Assembly: GCA_046728075.1 (NCBI GenBank)
Contig: JBKPDV010000289.1
Span: 1-10,178 of the forward strand
Direction of reading: 5' to 3'
Length of the DNA: 10,178 nucleotides
Origin: JBKPDV01 sp046728075
Lineage (GTDB): Bacteria > Acidobacteriota > Thermoanaerobaculia > UBA5066 > Gp7-AA6
Each line of letters opens with the position of its first letter. The first letter of the stretch is position 1. Of the stretch, positions 1 to 6,394 are shown piece after piece. Under the pieces are notes generated by a model. It was given only the letters and a program-made list of their open reading frames with translations. It did not search any database and was not told the origin of the DNA. Position numbers and translations under genes: made by a program.

Positions 1-268
1 TCGTCCCTCCGTCCAGGCTCTTGAAGACCCCTCCGCCGGCGAGTCCTTTCGGCCGGCCGCGTGAGGTTCCTGCATAGACCGTCGAGGGAGTCCGCGGATC
101 GACAGCGAGCGCCCGCACGTCCGCGCCGGTGTCCGGACCCAGGCCGATCCAAGCGACGTTCGATGAAGCCGCCCGGGTGGAGGCGGGGAGAGCGGCCGCG
201 AGGGCCGTCGCGAGAAGGGCCGGCGGAAGCGGTCGATGTTTGATCAGAATTTTAGAGAGGCGAACCAG
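1..268 (-). CDS. Secreted BNR/Asp-box-type repeat protein, N-terminal part, runs off the window; start codon uncertain
   Basis: Reading leftwards, the frame opens after a TGA at 293-295 and continues without a stop to base 1, where the gene leaves the window. The translation has a basic start (IKHRP), a long Ala/Leu hydrophobic stretch resembling a signal peptide (ALLATALAAALPAS), and then a mature part containing VRALAVDPRTPSTVYAGTS and GGVFKSLDGGT. The pattern 'VYAGT...GGVFKSxDGG' is typical of BNR/Asp-box beta-propeller proteins (sialidase, sortilin or PSII-assembly-factor-like), which are usually exported. No ATG, GTG or TTG lies in this frame between the upstream stop and the signal peptide. 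The candidates are CTG at 266-268 (with GAGG about 8 nt upstream), CTG at 245-247, or ATT at 248-250. A frameshift or sequence error at the 5' end is the alternative. It follows the DUF2752 gene by under 70 bp on the same strand, so it may be the last gene of that unit. Substrate and role cannot be told from this fragment. Confidence 0.6.
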   Translation of the reverse strand, partial: MVRLSKILIKHRPLPPALLATALAAALPASTRAASSNVAWIGLGPDTGADVRALAVDPRTPSTVYAGTSRGRPKGLAGGGVFKSLDGGT

Positions 269-315
269 CGACCCACCCTCGTTCAGGATACCTCAGGCAA
301 CGCGAGTGGCGCGGG

Positions 316-699
316 TCATCGAGGCAGGCGCACGAGCAACCAGACCCAATTCGCGGCCACTGCGAGAATTGCGACCCCGCGAAGAGCCCACGCGGGAAGA
401 GCCGGCGCCTTGAGAGACCTCCCGGTGAGCGCCGCTGTCCCGGCGGCGAGTCCTCCCAGGACAAACCCCGCCGCGCCGAACGCGGCGAGAGGGTTCATCG
501 CCACGGCTCCCGCCAGATCCAGATGAGAGAGCGCCAGAACGGCGCGCGTCGCTCCGCAGGTCGGGCACGGAAGGCCCGTGATCGCATGGAAGAGACAGTC
601 CGGCAGCACGGCCGCGATCTGCGGAGCCAGGGGCGCAAGCAGGCACACCGCGGCCGAGGTCGCGCCCCAATAGAGCGCCACTCCTCTGTTACCGGCCAA
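316..699 (-). CDS. DUF2752 family small membrane protein
   Basis: A 127-residue integral membrane protein. The DUF2752 hallmark, CPTCGATRA, is at residues 45-53, preceded by CLFHAITGLP and followed by an Asn-Pro (69-70) after the AGAVAM segment, as in the family. Three hydrophobic segments are visible, at about 10-33, 62-92 and 106-124. Length and layout fit the family. No biochemical function is established for it; the paired cysteines suggest redox or metal chemistry, but that is inference. The longest-frame start is TTG at 697-699, which overlaps the end of the Yip1 gene by 11 bp. There is no clear Shine-Dalgarno, so translational coupling is likely. A GTG six codons further in has a purine-rich stretch too close to it. 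The gene probably sits in one transcript with the upstream Yip1 gene. Confidence 0.8.
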   Translation of the reverse strand: MAGNRGVALYWGATSAAVCLLAPLAPQIAAVLPDCLFHAITGLPCPTCGATRAVLALSHLDLAGAVAMNPLAAFGAAGFVLGGLAAGTAALTGRSLKAPALPAWALRGVAILAVAANWVWLLVRLPR

Positions 700-1372
700 A
701 GCGGGAAAAGTATGCGGCGCCGGCGAGCATGGCTAGCAATACCAAGCCGCCGCAGCAGACGACGAGCGGAATCAGGATCGCGGCGATGGCCTTGCCCTGC
801 GTCGTGTGGTGGATCCGAGAGATTCCCATCACCGCGAGATAAATCCACCAGACCAGCGCAATCAAGGGTCCGATGAAGGGCACGACGCCCGCGATGTGGG
901 CGGCGTCCGAGTAGGCCACCACTCGAAGCGTTCCCTCGAAGCCCGATCTCGAGTTGGTCAGCGCGCCGACCATCAGGCAGCAGACATGAAGGATGAGGGA
1001 CGCGATGAAGAGAGCGATCATGACGAAGATCGGAGCGAGGATGATCGTACCGATCAGGCCGGCCATCCCATGGCTCTGCATCATGCTGAATCTTCCCCAC
1101 CGGCCCGGCAGAGCCGGCATGTGGAGGACTCGCATGGTTACCGTCTGGATGATGATCGACACCCAGGCGACGAGAACCGCAAAGAGAAGAGGCGAGCCGA
1201 TGTCTCCGCTCTCGCGCGTGCGAGCCCAGGCCTCGGACGGACGGCTCCAGAAGAGACCGAGGGTGTCGAAGAGCGCCGGGAAAAAGCCCCGCGTGTCGCG
1301 CGCTTCCCAGGGAAGAGGAGCGACCGTGACGGGAGGGAGGGTCGAAGGCGGTTGCGGAGGAACGGTGGACAT
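689..1372 (-). CDS. Yip1 domain-containing integral membrane protein
   Basis: A 227-residue protein with a Pro-rich cytoplasmic N-terminus (residues 1-20), a soluble segment containing FFPALFDTLGLFWSRPSEAW that is typical of bacterial Yip1-domain proteins, and about five hydrophobic segments (roughly 60-84, 104-137, 150-164, 165-186 and 194-221). The stretch FEGTLRVVAYSDAAHI, followed by VPFIGPLIALVWWIYLAVMGI and a GKAIAAILIP segment, is the usual Yip1 signature. The bacterial members have no settled function; the eukaryotic ones act in membrane trafficking. I chose the ATG at 1370-1372 over a start nine codons upstream because AAGGAGGT lies six bases before it and homologues begin with a short Pro-rich tail. 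This is the first gene of a probable unit with the DUF2752 gene and perhaps the BNR-type gene. A cysteine pair sits in TM3 (131-132) and another in TM5 (206-207). Confidence 0.85.
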   Translation of the reverse strand: MSTVPPQPPSTLPPVTVAPLPWEARDTRGFFPALFDTLGLFWSRPSEAWARTRESGDIGSPLLFAVLVAWVSIIIQTVTMRVLHMPALPGRWGRFSMMQSHGMAGLIGTIILAPIFVMIALFIASLILHVCCLMVGALTNSRSGFEGTLRVVAYSDAAHIAGVVPFIGPLIALVWWIYLAVMGISRIHHTTQGKAIAAILIPLVVCCGGLVLLAMLAGAAYFSRFGR

Positions 1373-1378
1373 GGCACG

Positions 1379-1386
1379 ACCTCCTT
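1379..1386 (-). promoter_or_regulatory. Strong ribosome binding site of the Yip1 gene
   Basis: On the minus strand this reads AAGGAGGT, a full match to the anti-Shine-Dalgarno, six bases before the ATG at 1370-1372. It fixes the start of the Yip1 gene and rules out the upstream in-frame start. Confidence 0.8.
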
Positions 1387-1495
1387 GCCTGGCCCGCACG
1401 CCGGCGGGCGCTTGTTGTGAACGGGACCCGGTGCGCGGAGCCTATCAACTCCGGGCCCCGGTTCGGAAAACAAGTCGTCGGGCTAGACTCGCGGC
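1387..1495. promoter_or_regulatory. Intergenic region between divergent Yip1 and murQ genes
   Basis: The Yip1 gene leaves to the left and murQ to the right, so both promoters should lie here. I see no convincing -35/-10 pair on either strand. A small perfect palindrome, CCGGG-C-CCCGG at 1451-1461, is the only obvious symmetric element; it could be an operator or chance in GC-rich DNA. Confidence 0.3.
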
Positions 1496-2413
1496 ATGGC
1501 GCGCGCTCGATCGTGGAAACGGCTGGCGACAGAACAGGTCAACCCTCACTCGACGCGGCTCGACCGGCTCGGCATCGCCGGCGTGATCGGTTTGATGCAG
1601 GCGGAAGACGGGAGGGTATTGACGGCGCTGCGCGGCGCGCGGACAGCGATCGTGGCTGCGGCCGAGGCGTTCGCGGACACGTTCCGCTCGGGGGGGACCT
1701 GTTACTTGTTCGGCGCGGGGACGAGCGGGCGTCTCGCGGTCATCGAGGCCGCGGAGCTTCCTCCGACCTTCGGAACCGACCCCCGGCGGGTGCGCGCGGT
1801 GATCGCCGGCGGGCGCGGCGCCGTCTTTCGCGCGCGGGAAGGAGCGGAAGACCGCTACGAAGAGGGCTCCCGCTCGGCCAATCGGTGCCGCCGCGGCGAT
1901 CTCGCGATCGGAGTCTCGGCCAGCTCCGTGACGCCGTTCGTGAGGGGCGCGCTCGAGCGGGCACGCCGCCTCGGCGCGAAGACGGTGCTGGTGACCGCGA
2001 GCCGCTCGCCGGGAATCGGAAAAGTCGCGGACGTCCTCGTTCGTCTCGACACGGGGCCGGAAGTCGTGGCCGGCTCCACGCGGTTGAAGGCGGGGACAGC
2101 GACGAAGCTCGCGCTGAACCAGATCACGACCTCGGCGTTCGCCTCGTCGGGAAAGGTCTTCGGTCCCTGGATGGTCGATCTTCGAGCCGGCTCCGCCAAG
2201 TTGAAGGACCGTGCGGTGCGCATCGTCGCCGCCGCCATCGAGTCGACGCCGGCGAAAGCACGGAAGGTTCTTTCGCGCGCCGCCGGCGAGGTCAAGACGG
2301 CGATCGTGATGGGGCGGACCGGGGAGACGGCGGTGAAAGCGCGGGAGAGACTGGAGAAGACGCGCGGCGATCTTCGGAAGGCGTTGGTCGGTGGAAGGAG
2401 AGTTCGGGGCTAG
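1496..2413 (+). CDS. murQ: N-acetylmuramic acid 6-phosphate etherase (MurQ)
   Basis: This cytoplasmic SIS-domain lyase cleaves the D-lactyl ether of MurNAc-6-phosphate to give GlcNAc-6-phosphate and D-lactate in peptidoglycan recycling. The 305 residues match the usual length of about 300. Visible family motifs are TEQVNPHS (12-19); the sugar-phosphate loop FGAGTSGRL (72-80); IEAAELPPTFG (83-93), whose Glu87 aligns with the catalytic Glu83 of the E. coli enzyme; and GGRGAVFRAREGAED (105-119), whose EGAED carries the second essential acid. They continue with GVSASSVTPFV, GPEVVAGSTRLKAGTATKLALN (187-208) and GKVFGPWMVDL (219-229). E. coli-type enzymes have ASGRTP where this one has SASSVTP, a small departure in the second phosphate-binding loop. 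The ATG at 1496 has no strong Shine-Dalgarno. No anhMurNAc kinase, PTS gene or murR-like regulator is in the window, so the gene appears to stand alone. It is convergent with the flavoprotein gene downstream. Confidence 0.95.
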   Translation: MARARSWKRLATEQVNPHSTRLDRLGIAGVIGLMQAEDGRVLTALRGARTAIVAAAEAFADTFRSGGTCYLFGAGTSGRLAVIEAAELPPTFGTDPRRVRAVIAGGRGAVFRAREGAEDRYEEGSRSANRCRRGDLAIGVSASSVTPFVRGALERARRLGAKTVLVTASRSPGIGKVADVLVRLDTGPEVVAGSTRLKAGTATKLALNQITTSAFASSGKVFGPWMVDLRAGSAKLKDRAVRIVAAAIESTPAKARKVLSRAAGEVKTAIVMGRTGETAVKARERLEKTRGDLRKALVGGRRVRG

Positions 2414-2420
2414 AGCATTC

Positions 2421-2456
2421 CCCTCACCCCGCCCCTCTCCCGGAGGGAGAGGGGGC
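2421..2456. repeat. GC-rich palindromic repeat (CCCTCACCCC + CCCCTCTCCC/GGGAGAGGGG hairpin)
   Basis: CCCCTCTCCC at 2432-2441 and GGGAGAGGGG at 2445-2454 form a perfect 10-bp stem with a 3-base loop, preceded by CCCTCACCCC at 2421-2430. Elements of this composition are common dispersed intergenic palindromes in many GC-rich bacterial genomes and are often read into ORF tails such as 'PHPxPLPEGEG'. Here the element lies exactly between the convergent 3' ends of murQ and the flavoprotein gene. No T-tract follows the stem on either strand, so it is not a canonical intrinsic terminator, though the hairpin may still stop or stabilise both transcripts. Only one copy is in the window, so calling it a repeat rests on recognising the consensus. 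Confidence 0.7.
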
Positions 2457-4028
2457 AAGCGATGCCGGCGCCTCGAAAAAACCGGTCCTGGCGAGCATCG
2501 CTTCGATCTCCGCCGGTGTCGCGCCCAGTTTGTGAGCGCCAGCCAGGAGAGGCTCCGCTTCGATCGGATGCCAGTTCCGCCGGTTCCGGTCGGAGAATCC
2601 CGCCACGTCGAGAGGGGCGATGGCGTCGTAGACGCGGTCGATCAGGCGTACGCGTTCCTCGGTGAGCGTGCCGCGCGCTCGAGCGTCGAGGACGCCGGCG
2701 CAGCAGGAGCGCAGCGCGGGGCCGAACGTGGGATGGTCGCCCAGGAGGAACGCATGGCCGGAATCTTGCCGGCGCAGACGGCGCGCCGCCTCCGCGTAGC
2801 TCGCGGCACCGAAATAGAAGAGCGTGAGCGCGGCGAAGAGCTCGAAATCCGCGAAGGAGGAGTAAAGAGCCGAAACGAGGAGGGCGGCGGTGTCGGCCTC
2901 GAAGAGGGTCCGATCGCCGGAGGCGGCCAGCGCGGGTTCCAGGGAGTTCCACGATCTCTCGAGGGCGGACGCGAGCCGCTGGATGCCGAGGAGGGTGAGG
3001 GGAAATCCCGTCGAAAGGATCGGGTCGATGAACGCGGCCGAGGACGGGAGCATGGTCCAGCCGGGACCCGCTGCCCCCGAGGAGCGAAACGAGAGACGCG
3101 GCGCGTGGAGGAAGGGCAGCGTCGCGCGAGCGCCCGCAAACTGATCCGCGATCGAAGGAAAACGGGCGAGCAGTCGACCCCAGGCCGCCTCCCCTTCTTT
3201 CAGCCGGAGCTCGTCGGCGAGACGAGGCTCGGCCGCGATGCCGGCGCTGACCAGGCCGTTGCCGAAACGGAGCACCCAGACCCATCCGCCGTCGAAGACG
3301 TGGTGAACGGCGGCATCGTCTACCGGATAGGGAGGCGCACCGCTCGAAGAGAAAACGCGCAGGTCCTCGAGCCTTTCGACATTCTCGAAATGCGTGAAGA
3401 GCGCTTCGGTGCGCGGCATCTCCGAGAACGACGACTCCGGCAGCCCGAGGGCCCGATGAAGGAACCCGCGGGGTCCGGACGCATCGATCAGGAGCCGTCC
3501 GGTGATCCGCACCGGCCGGCCCTTCCTCGCTCCAGCGACGGCGATGCTCCCGGGACGAGTCTCGATTTGCGAGAGCGCCGTTTGATCCAGATATTCGGCG
3601 CCCGCGGCCTGCGCCTCGCGCACCAGAAAATGATCGAAATCCGCGCGGTACCAGTGAGTGTCGGCGACCTCGTCGTGCGGGCTCGCCGCGACGAGGAGCT
3701 GATCGCGGTGGGCGGAGTCATTGCCGAAGGCGGCGCCGGAGCGGTGGCCGTAGAACGTGAAACCGCGCTTCAACCCGCATCCAATCTGGGGATACGTCCG
3801 CTGCCAGCTTCCCCAGGCGGCCAGCGGACGAAGCCGGTCGAGACCGTAGCGGTCGCAGAGCTCCTCCAGAAGCAGATTGGCGAGCGGCGAAGAGGACTCG
3901 CCGATCGCGAAACGCGGATGCGTTCCCTTTTCGACGAGCGCGACGGAGAGCCCGAGCCGGCGGGCGATGAGCGCCGTCAGGGAGCCGCCGAATCCGGAGC
4001 CGACGACGACGAGGTCGAAATCGGTCAA
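2424..4028 (-). CDS. FAD-dependent oxidoreductase, flavin-dependent halogenase-like (tryptophan-halogenase superfamily)
   Basis: A 534-residue flavoprotein. The N-terminal Rossmann fold has GSGFGG at 10-15 and the ribose-binding Glu33 in VALVEKG. It is followed by FAIGESSSPLA (40-50), the 'GEST/SSP' segment of flavin-dependent halogenases. Further halogenase-type features are GCGLKRGFTFYGH (83-95), LLIDASGPRGFL (179-190), GGWVWVLRFGNG (247-258) and a second flavin motif FIDPILSTGFPLTLLGI (333-349). The diagnostic halogenase WxWxIP appears here as WVWVLR (249-254), so halogenation is possible but not shown; an oxygenase or dehydrogenase role is the alternative. The C-terminal 170 residues are helical and cysteine-poor. 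The TTG start at 4026-4028 is preceded by GAGG and overlaps the TGA of the radical SAM gene by four bases (TTGA), so the two are translationally coupled. The final residues APSPSGRGAG are encoded by the palindrome at 2421-2456 and are probably not part of the native fold. Confidence 0.8.
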   Translation of the reverse strand: MTDFDLVVVGSGFGGSLTALIARRLGLSVALVEKGTHPRFAIGESSSPLANLLLEELCDRYGLDRLRPLAAWGSWQRTYPQIGCGLKRGFTFYGHRSGAAFGNDSAHRDQLLVAASPHDEVADTHWYRADFDHFLVREAQAAGAEYLDQTALSQIETRPGSIAVAGARKGRPVRITGRLLIDASGPRGFLHRALGLPESSFSEMPRTEALFTHFENVERLEDLRVFSSSGAPPYPVDDAAVHHVFDGGWVWVLRFGNGLVSAGIAAEPRLADELRLKEGEAAWGRLLARFPSIADQFAGARATLPFLHAPRLSFRSSGAAGPGWTMLPSSAAFIDPILSTGFPLTLLGIQRLASALERSWNSLEPALAASGDRTLFEADTAALLVSALYSSFADFELFAALTLFYFGAASYAEAARRLRRQDSGHAFLLGDHPTFGPALRSCCAGVLDARARGTLTEERVRLIDRVYDAIAPLDVAGFSDRNRRNWHPIEAEPLLAGAHKLGATPAEIEAMLARTGFFEAPASLAPSPSGRGAG

Positions 4029-5014
4029 GTCTTTCCCTCGCAGGCGCCGCAGGCGAGCGGCGGCGGAAGAGCCTGACTCCGGTTGATCTGCCGCAGGCGC
4101 TCGACGCGGCCGGGAAAACAGGCTGCGCAGGCTCGCAGCCGTTCGACGTCCCAGAGGTCCGCGAAGACGCGACCCCGCCCGAGCCCGACTCCGTAGGCGA
4201 GGGCCGCTTCCAGCCCGTCGAGGGTCGGCGCCTCAAAATCCCCGCTCTCCTGCAGCGCGTCGAGGGCTCCATTTCCCGAGCGAGTCGGCACGATCGAGAC
4301 CGCGGCCGCTGCGGAATCGAAGGCGACGTCGATCGAGCGGCGGGCCCACTCCAGAGACTCCTCGCGGGAAAGAAACGGGAGGCCGAGGAGCACGAAGACT
4401 CGAAGCGCGATGCCGAACCCTTCGAGCCGCTGCGCCGCGCGGCGGAAATCCTCGACCGTCATCCGCTTGTTCAGCCTCGCGAGCACTTCGGGATGGACGG
4501 TCTCCAGGCCCATCGCGATCTCGAAATCCCCGCGCAGGAGATCGCGGAACCGCGCGCAGGCTTCACCCACGAGAGCCGGATGCGACTCGACGATCACGCG
4601 GTCGAATCCAGCCACCAGGGAAGCGATCTCTCCGTAGTCTTCCGGCGGAACGGCCCGCGGATCGAGAAAGCTTCCCGAGTTGTAGAGCTTGATCCGCCGC
4701 GCCGGCGGCAGCGAGGCCAACGCGTTCCGAATCTGCGTCGGGATCGCTCCACGGGGAACGCTCTCCTCCGTCGTGTTCTTCCAGAGGTCGCACATCAGGC
4801 AACGCCAGGGACATTCGCGGTTGGCGAGAAAGACCGTAGCGACCGGAATCACCTCTCCCCTCTCCGTCCGTTCCTCCTCCACGAACGCCGCCACCGCCCG
4901 CGTGACGTCGACCGTGTTGCGCGGCGCGCGGCGCTCGAGGATCCAGCGATTCCGATCGGCTTCGGCTCGAGGATAGGACGCCGATTCAGCGGCGTTATGT
5001 ATAGAGAGACGCAA
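4025..5014 (-). CDS. Radical SAM protein, RaSEA/Elp3-like, with C-terminal CxxC pairs
   Basis: A 329-residue radical SAM enzyme. ECPWRCLMCDLW carries Cys68, Cys72 and Cys75 (CxxxCxxC), which bind the 4Fe-4S cluster that cleaves S-adenosylmethionine. Downstream, IKLYNSGSFLDPRAVP, VIVESHPALV and MGLETVHPEVLARLNKRMTVEDF resemble the TIGR01210/archaeosine-synthase radical SAM partner (RaSEA) group and the Elp3-like 'GLE...LNK' helix. I take this as family-level similarity only. The C-terminus has two pairs, CAAC (296-299) and CGAC (322-325), able to hold zinc or an auxiliary iron-sulfur cluster. The first in-frame start is TTG at 5012-5014, inside the end of the ligase gene (20-bp overlap). The next start codons (GTG, about codon 41) would cut conserved sequence, so I keep the TTG. 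The substrate is unknown; the operon suggests it acts with the ligase and the flavoprotein. Confidence 0.85.
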   Translation of the reverse strand: MRLSIHNAAESASYPRAEADRNRWILERRAPRNTVDVTRAVAAFVEEERTERGEVIPVATVFLANRECPWRCLMCDLWKNTTEESVPRGAIPTQIRNALASLPPARRIKLYNSGSFLDPRAVPPEDYGEIASLVAGFDRVIVESHPALVGEACARFRDLLRGDFEIAMGLETVHPEVLARLNKRMTVEDFRRAAQRLEGFGIALRVFVLLGLPFLSREESLEWARRSIDVAFDSAAAAVSIVPTRSGNGALDALQESGDFEAPTLDGLEAALAYGVGLGRGRVFADLWDVERLRACAACFPGRVERLRQINRSQALPPPLACGACEGKT

Positions 5015-6314
5015 AGTGCGCCCGGTAGTCAGCCTCGGCGAACGCGATTCGGCTGCGCTCCGCTTCCGCGAGCGCTCCGTGCTGAAAGCGACGCTTGGGA
5101 AAGACCGGCATATCCATTCCGGTGATCTGACACACGCCGCGCGCCACGATCTCGCCCTTCAGGGCATAGAGACGCGGGACGTCCCAGCCCGTCAGCGCGA
5201 TAAAGGGAATCCCCTCGGCGGCCGCGATGACATCGGGCCGCATGAAGGGGCTGAATCCCTCGAATCCGAATCGGCGCAGCGGAGCGTAGCCGCGGGCGCA
5301 GGATCGGCTCTGCCCTCCCGAGTAGGTCTTCGAGTGCTTGAAGGTGCCGACTCCCCAACCCTCCTGGTAGAGCATCGGGTTGTTGAGCACGCTCCGGATC
5401 GTCAGCTCCGCGTTCTCCTCGATCGGATAGTCCTTCAGGTTCTCGTCGCCGCCGTCGCCGTCCACGACGTAACGCCACTGCGGGTAGCGCTCGCGGATGC
5501 CGCGGCAGAGCGCGATCGCCATGGCCGCCGACTCGACGTCGAGCGGCTTGTAGTCCTCGAGAATCTCGACCGCCTCGAAGGGATCCAGAGCCTCGGCGCT
5601 CCTCTCGATCGGCTCGAGAAAGAGCTCGAGGCCGAGGGGCTGAAGAAACGCGCGCGCCTGCGAGAGGTCGGAGCCTCCGCCGAGCGACAGGGTGAACGCC
5701 TTGAGACGTCCGGGATTCAGACCGAGCTCGGAAAACAATTTATAGATTGTTAAAAACACGCAGCCGCTGTCGACGCCGCCCGAGAAGAAGACTCCCACAG
5801 GCGACTCGTCCGGCAGACCGCACAGCCACTTCGCGAGCTCCTTGTGCAAGGCGCCCACGTAGCGGCGGCCGAGCTCGTCGAGATCGGCGGCGAAGACGCT
5901 TCGCTCCGGTGCGAAGAAGCGCGTATGGACGGCGTCGGGATCGGGGCAGCCCACCAGACGGATCTCGGTCACGTGATGCGCGGGCACCATGCGCGTGTAG
6001 CTCGGATGGAACTGTGATTCCAGTCCCTCGCGTTCGAGCCAGGCGCGGATCGCGTCGATGCGGTCCGAGACGACGAGGACCGGCCCTTCCGCGCGCTTGG
6101 CCAGGAAGTAGCGCATCGGCCGGTCGAGCGACCGGGCCATCCGGACGGTCTCGCCGGAACGGGAGACGATCGCGAACGACCCGTCAATTCCTCGGACCGC
6201 TTCGGCATCGCCCGACGCGATTCGGCAGCGTGCTTCCTCGACCGTGATGCTCTCGATCCTTTGAACCGCAGGGTCGATCAAGTCGATGACGGAATCGATC
6301 GGGCGTTCGCGCAT
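4995..6314 (-). CDS. Asparagine-synthetase-like ATP-dependent amide ligase, without glutaminase nucleophile
   Basis: A 439-residue protein of the asparagine synthetase B fold. The PP-loop SGGVDS at 178-183 binds ATP pyrophosphate. DGDGGDENLKDY (285-296) takes the place of the usual 'SGEGADExFxGY', and PVFPKRRFQHGA (403-414) matches the C-terminal basic 'K..F..G' loop. The N-terminal 130 residues keep only the second half of a class II glutaminase domain (GIDGSFAIVSRS at 42-53, LDRPMRYFLA, VVSDRIDAI). The protein does not begin Met-Cys-Gly, so the Ntn nucleophile Cys2 is missing and it cannot make ammonia from glutamine by the normal route. Known relatives without it include beta-lactam synthetase and carbapenam synthetase, and lasso-peptide cyclases are AsnB homologues; an intramolecular or amine-dependent ligation is therefore likely. 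The ATG at 6312-6314 has a perfect AGGAGGT just upstream, so the short N-terminus is real. This is the first gene of the three-gene operon. Confidence 0.88.
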   Translation of the reverse strand: MRERPIDSVIDLIDPAVQRIESITVEEARCRIASGDAEAVRGIDGSFAIVSRSGETVRMARSLDRPMRYFLAKRAEGPVLVVSDRIDAIRAWLEREGLESQFHPSYTRMVPAHHVTEIRLVGCPDPDAVHTRFFAPERSVFAADLDELGRRYVGALHKELAKWLCGLPDESPVGVFFSGGVDSGCVFLTIYKLFSELGLNPGRLKAFTLSLGGGSDLSQARAFLQPLGLELFLEPIERSAEALDPFEAVEILEDYKPLDVESAAMAIALCRGIRERYPQWRYVVDGDGGDENLKDYPIEENAELTIRSVLNNPMLYQEGWGVGTFKHSKTYSGGQSRSCARGYAPLRRFGFEGFSPFMRPDVIAAAEGIPFIALTGWDVPRLYALKGEIVARGVCQITGMDMPVFPKRRFQHGALAEAERSRIAFAEADYRAHFASLYT

Positions 6315-6317
6315 ACG

Positions 6318-6324
6318 ACCTCCT
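6318..6324 (-). promoter_or_regulatory. Strong ribosome binding site of the asparagine-synthetase-like gene
   Basis: On the minus strand this reads AGGAGGT, three bases before the ATG at 6312-6314. A second AGGAG lies immediately before it. It supports the shortened N-terminus of the ligase. Confidence 0.75.
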
Positions 6325-6394
6325 CTCCTGGAGGCCCGATCTTACCCGGCGCCGGTGCCGCGGTGCTGGCACCCGCATTGCTGCTTCCAGCGAC
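6325..6394. promoter_or_regulatory. Divergent intergenic region with inverted repeat GGTGCC/GGCACC
   Basis: This is the only gap between the ligase operon (leftward) and the 131-residue gene (rightward), so it should hold the promoter for the operon. GGTGCC at 6354-6359 and GGCACC at 6368-6373 form an inverted repeat with an eight-base spacer, a plausible operator for a dimeric regulator. I see no clear -35/-10 boxes. The assignment is tentative. Confidence 0.3.

Noticed and set aside
2432..2454. Rho-independent terminator
   Set aside because: The stem is strong, but no run of T follows it on either strand, so I describe it as a repeat that may act in termination rather than as a canonical terminator.
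1417..2535. Plus-strand frame of 372 codons over murQ ending in a 'PHPAPLPEGEG' tail
   Set aside because: It is out of frame with MurQ and is Arg/Gly-rich. Its tail is just the translated palindrome at 2421-2456.
2391..4076. Open frame of 561 codons on the plus strand opposite the flavoprotein gene
   Set aside because: Its translation is Arg/Glu/Gly-rich low-complexity sequence without motifs, while the minus strand has clear flavin motifs. It is an antisense shadow produced by high GC codon bias.
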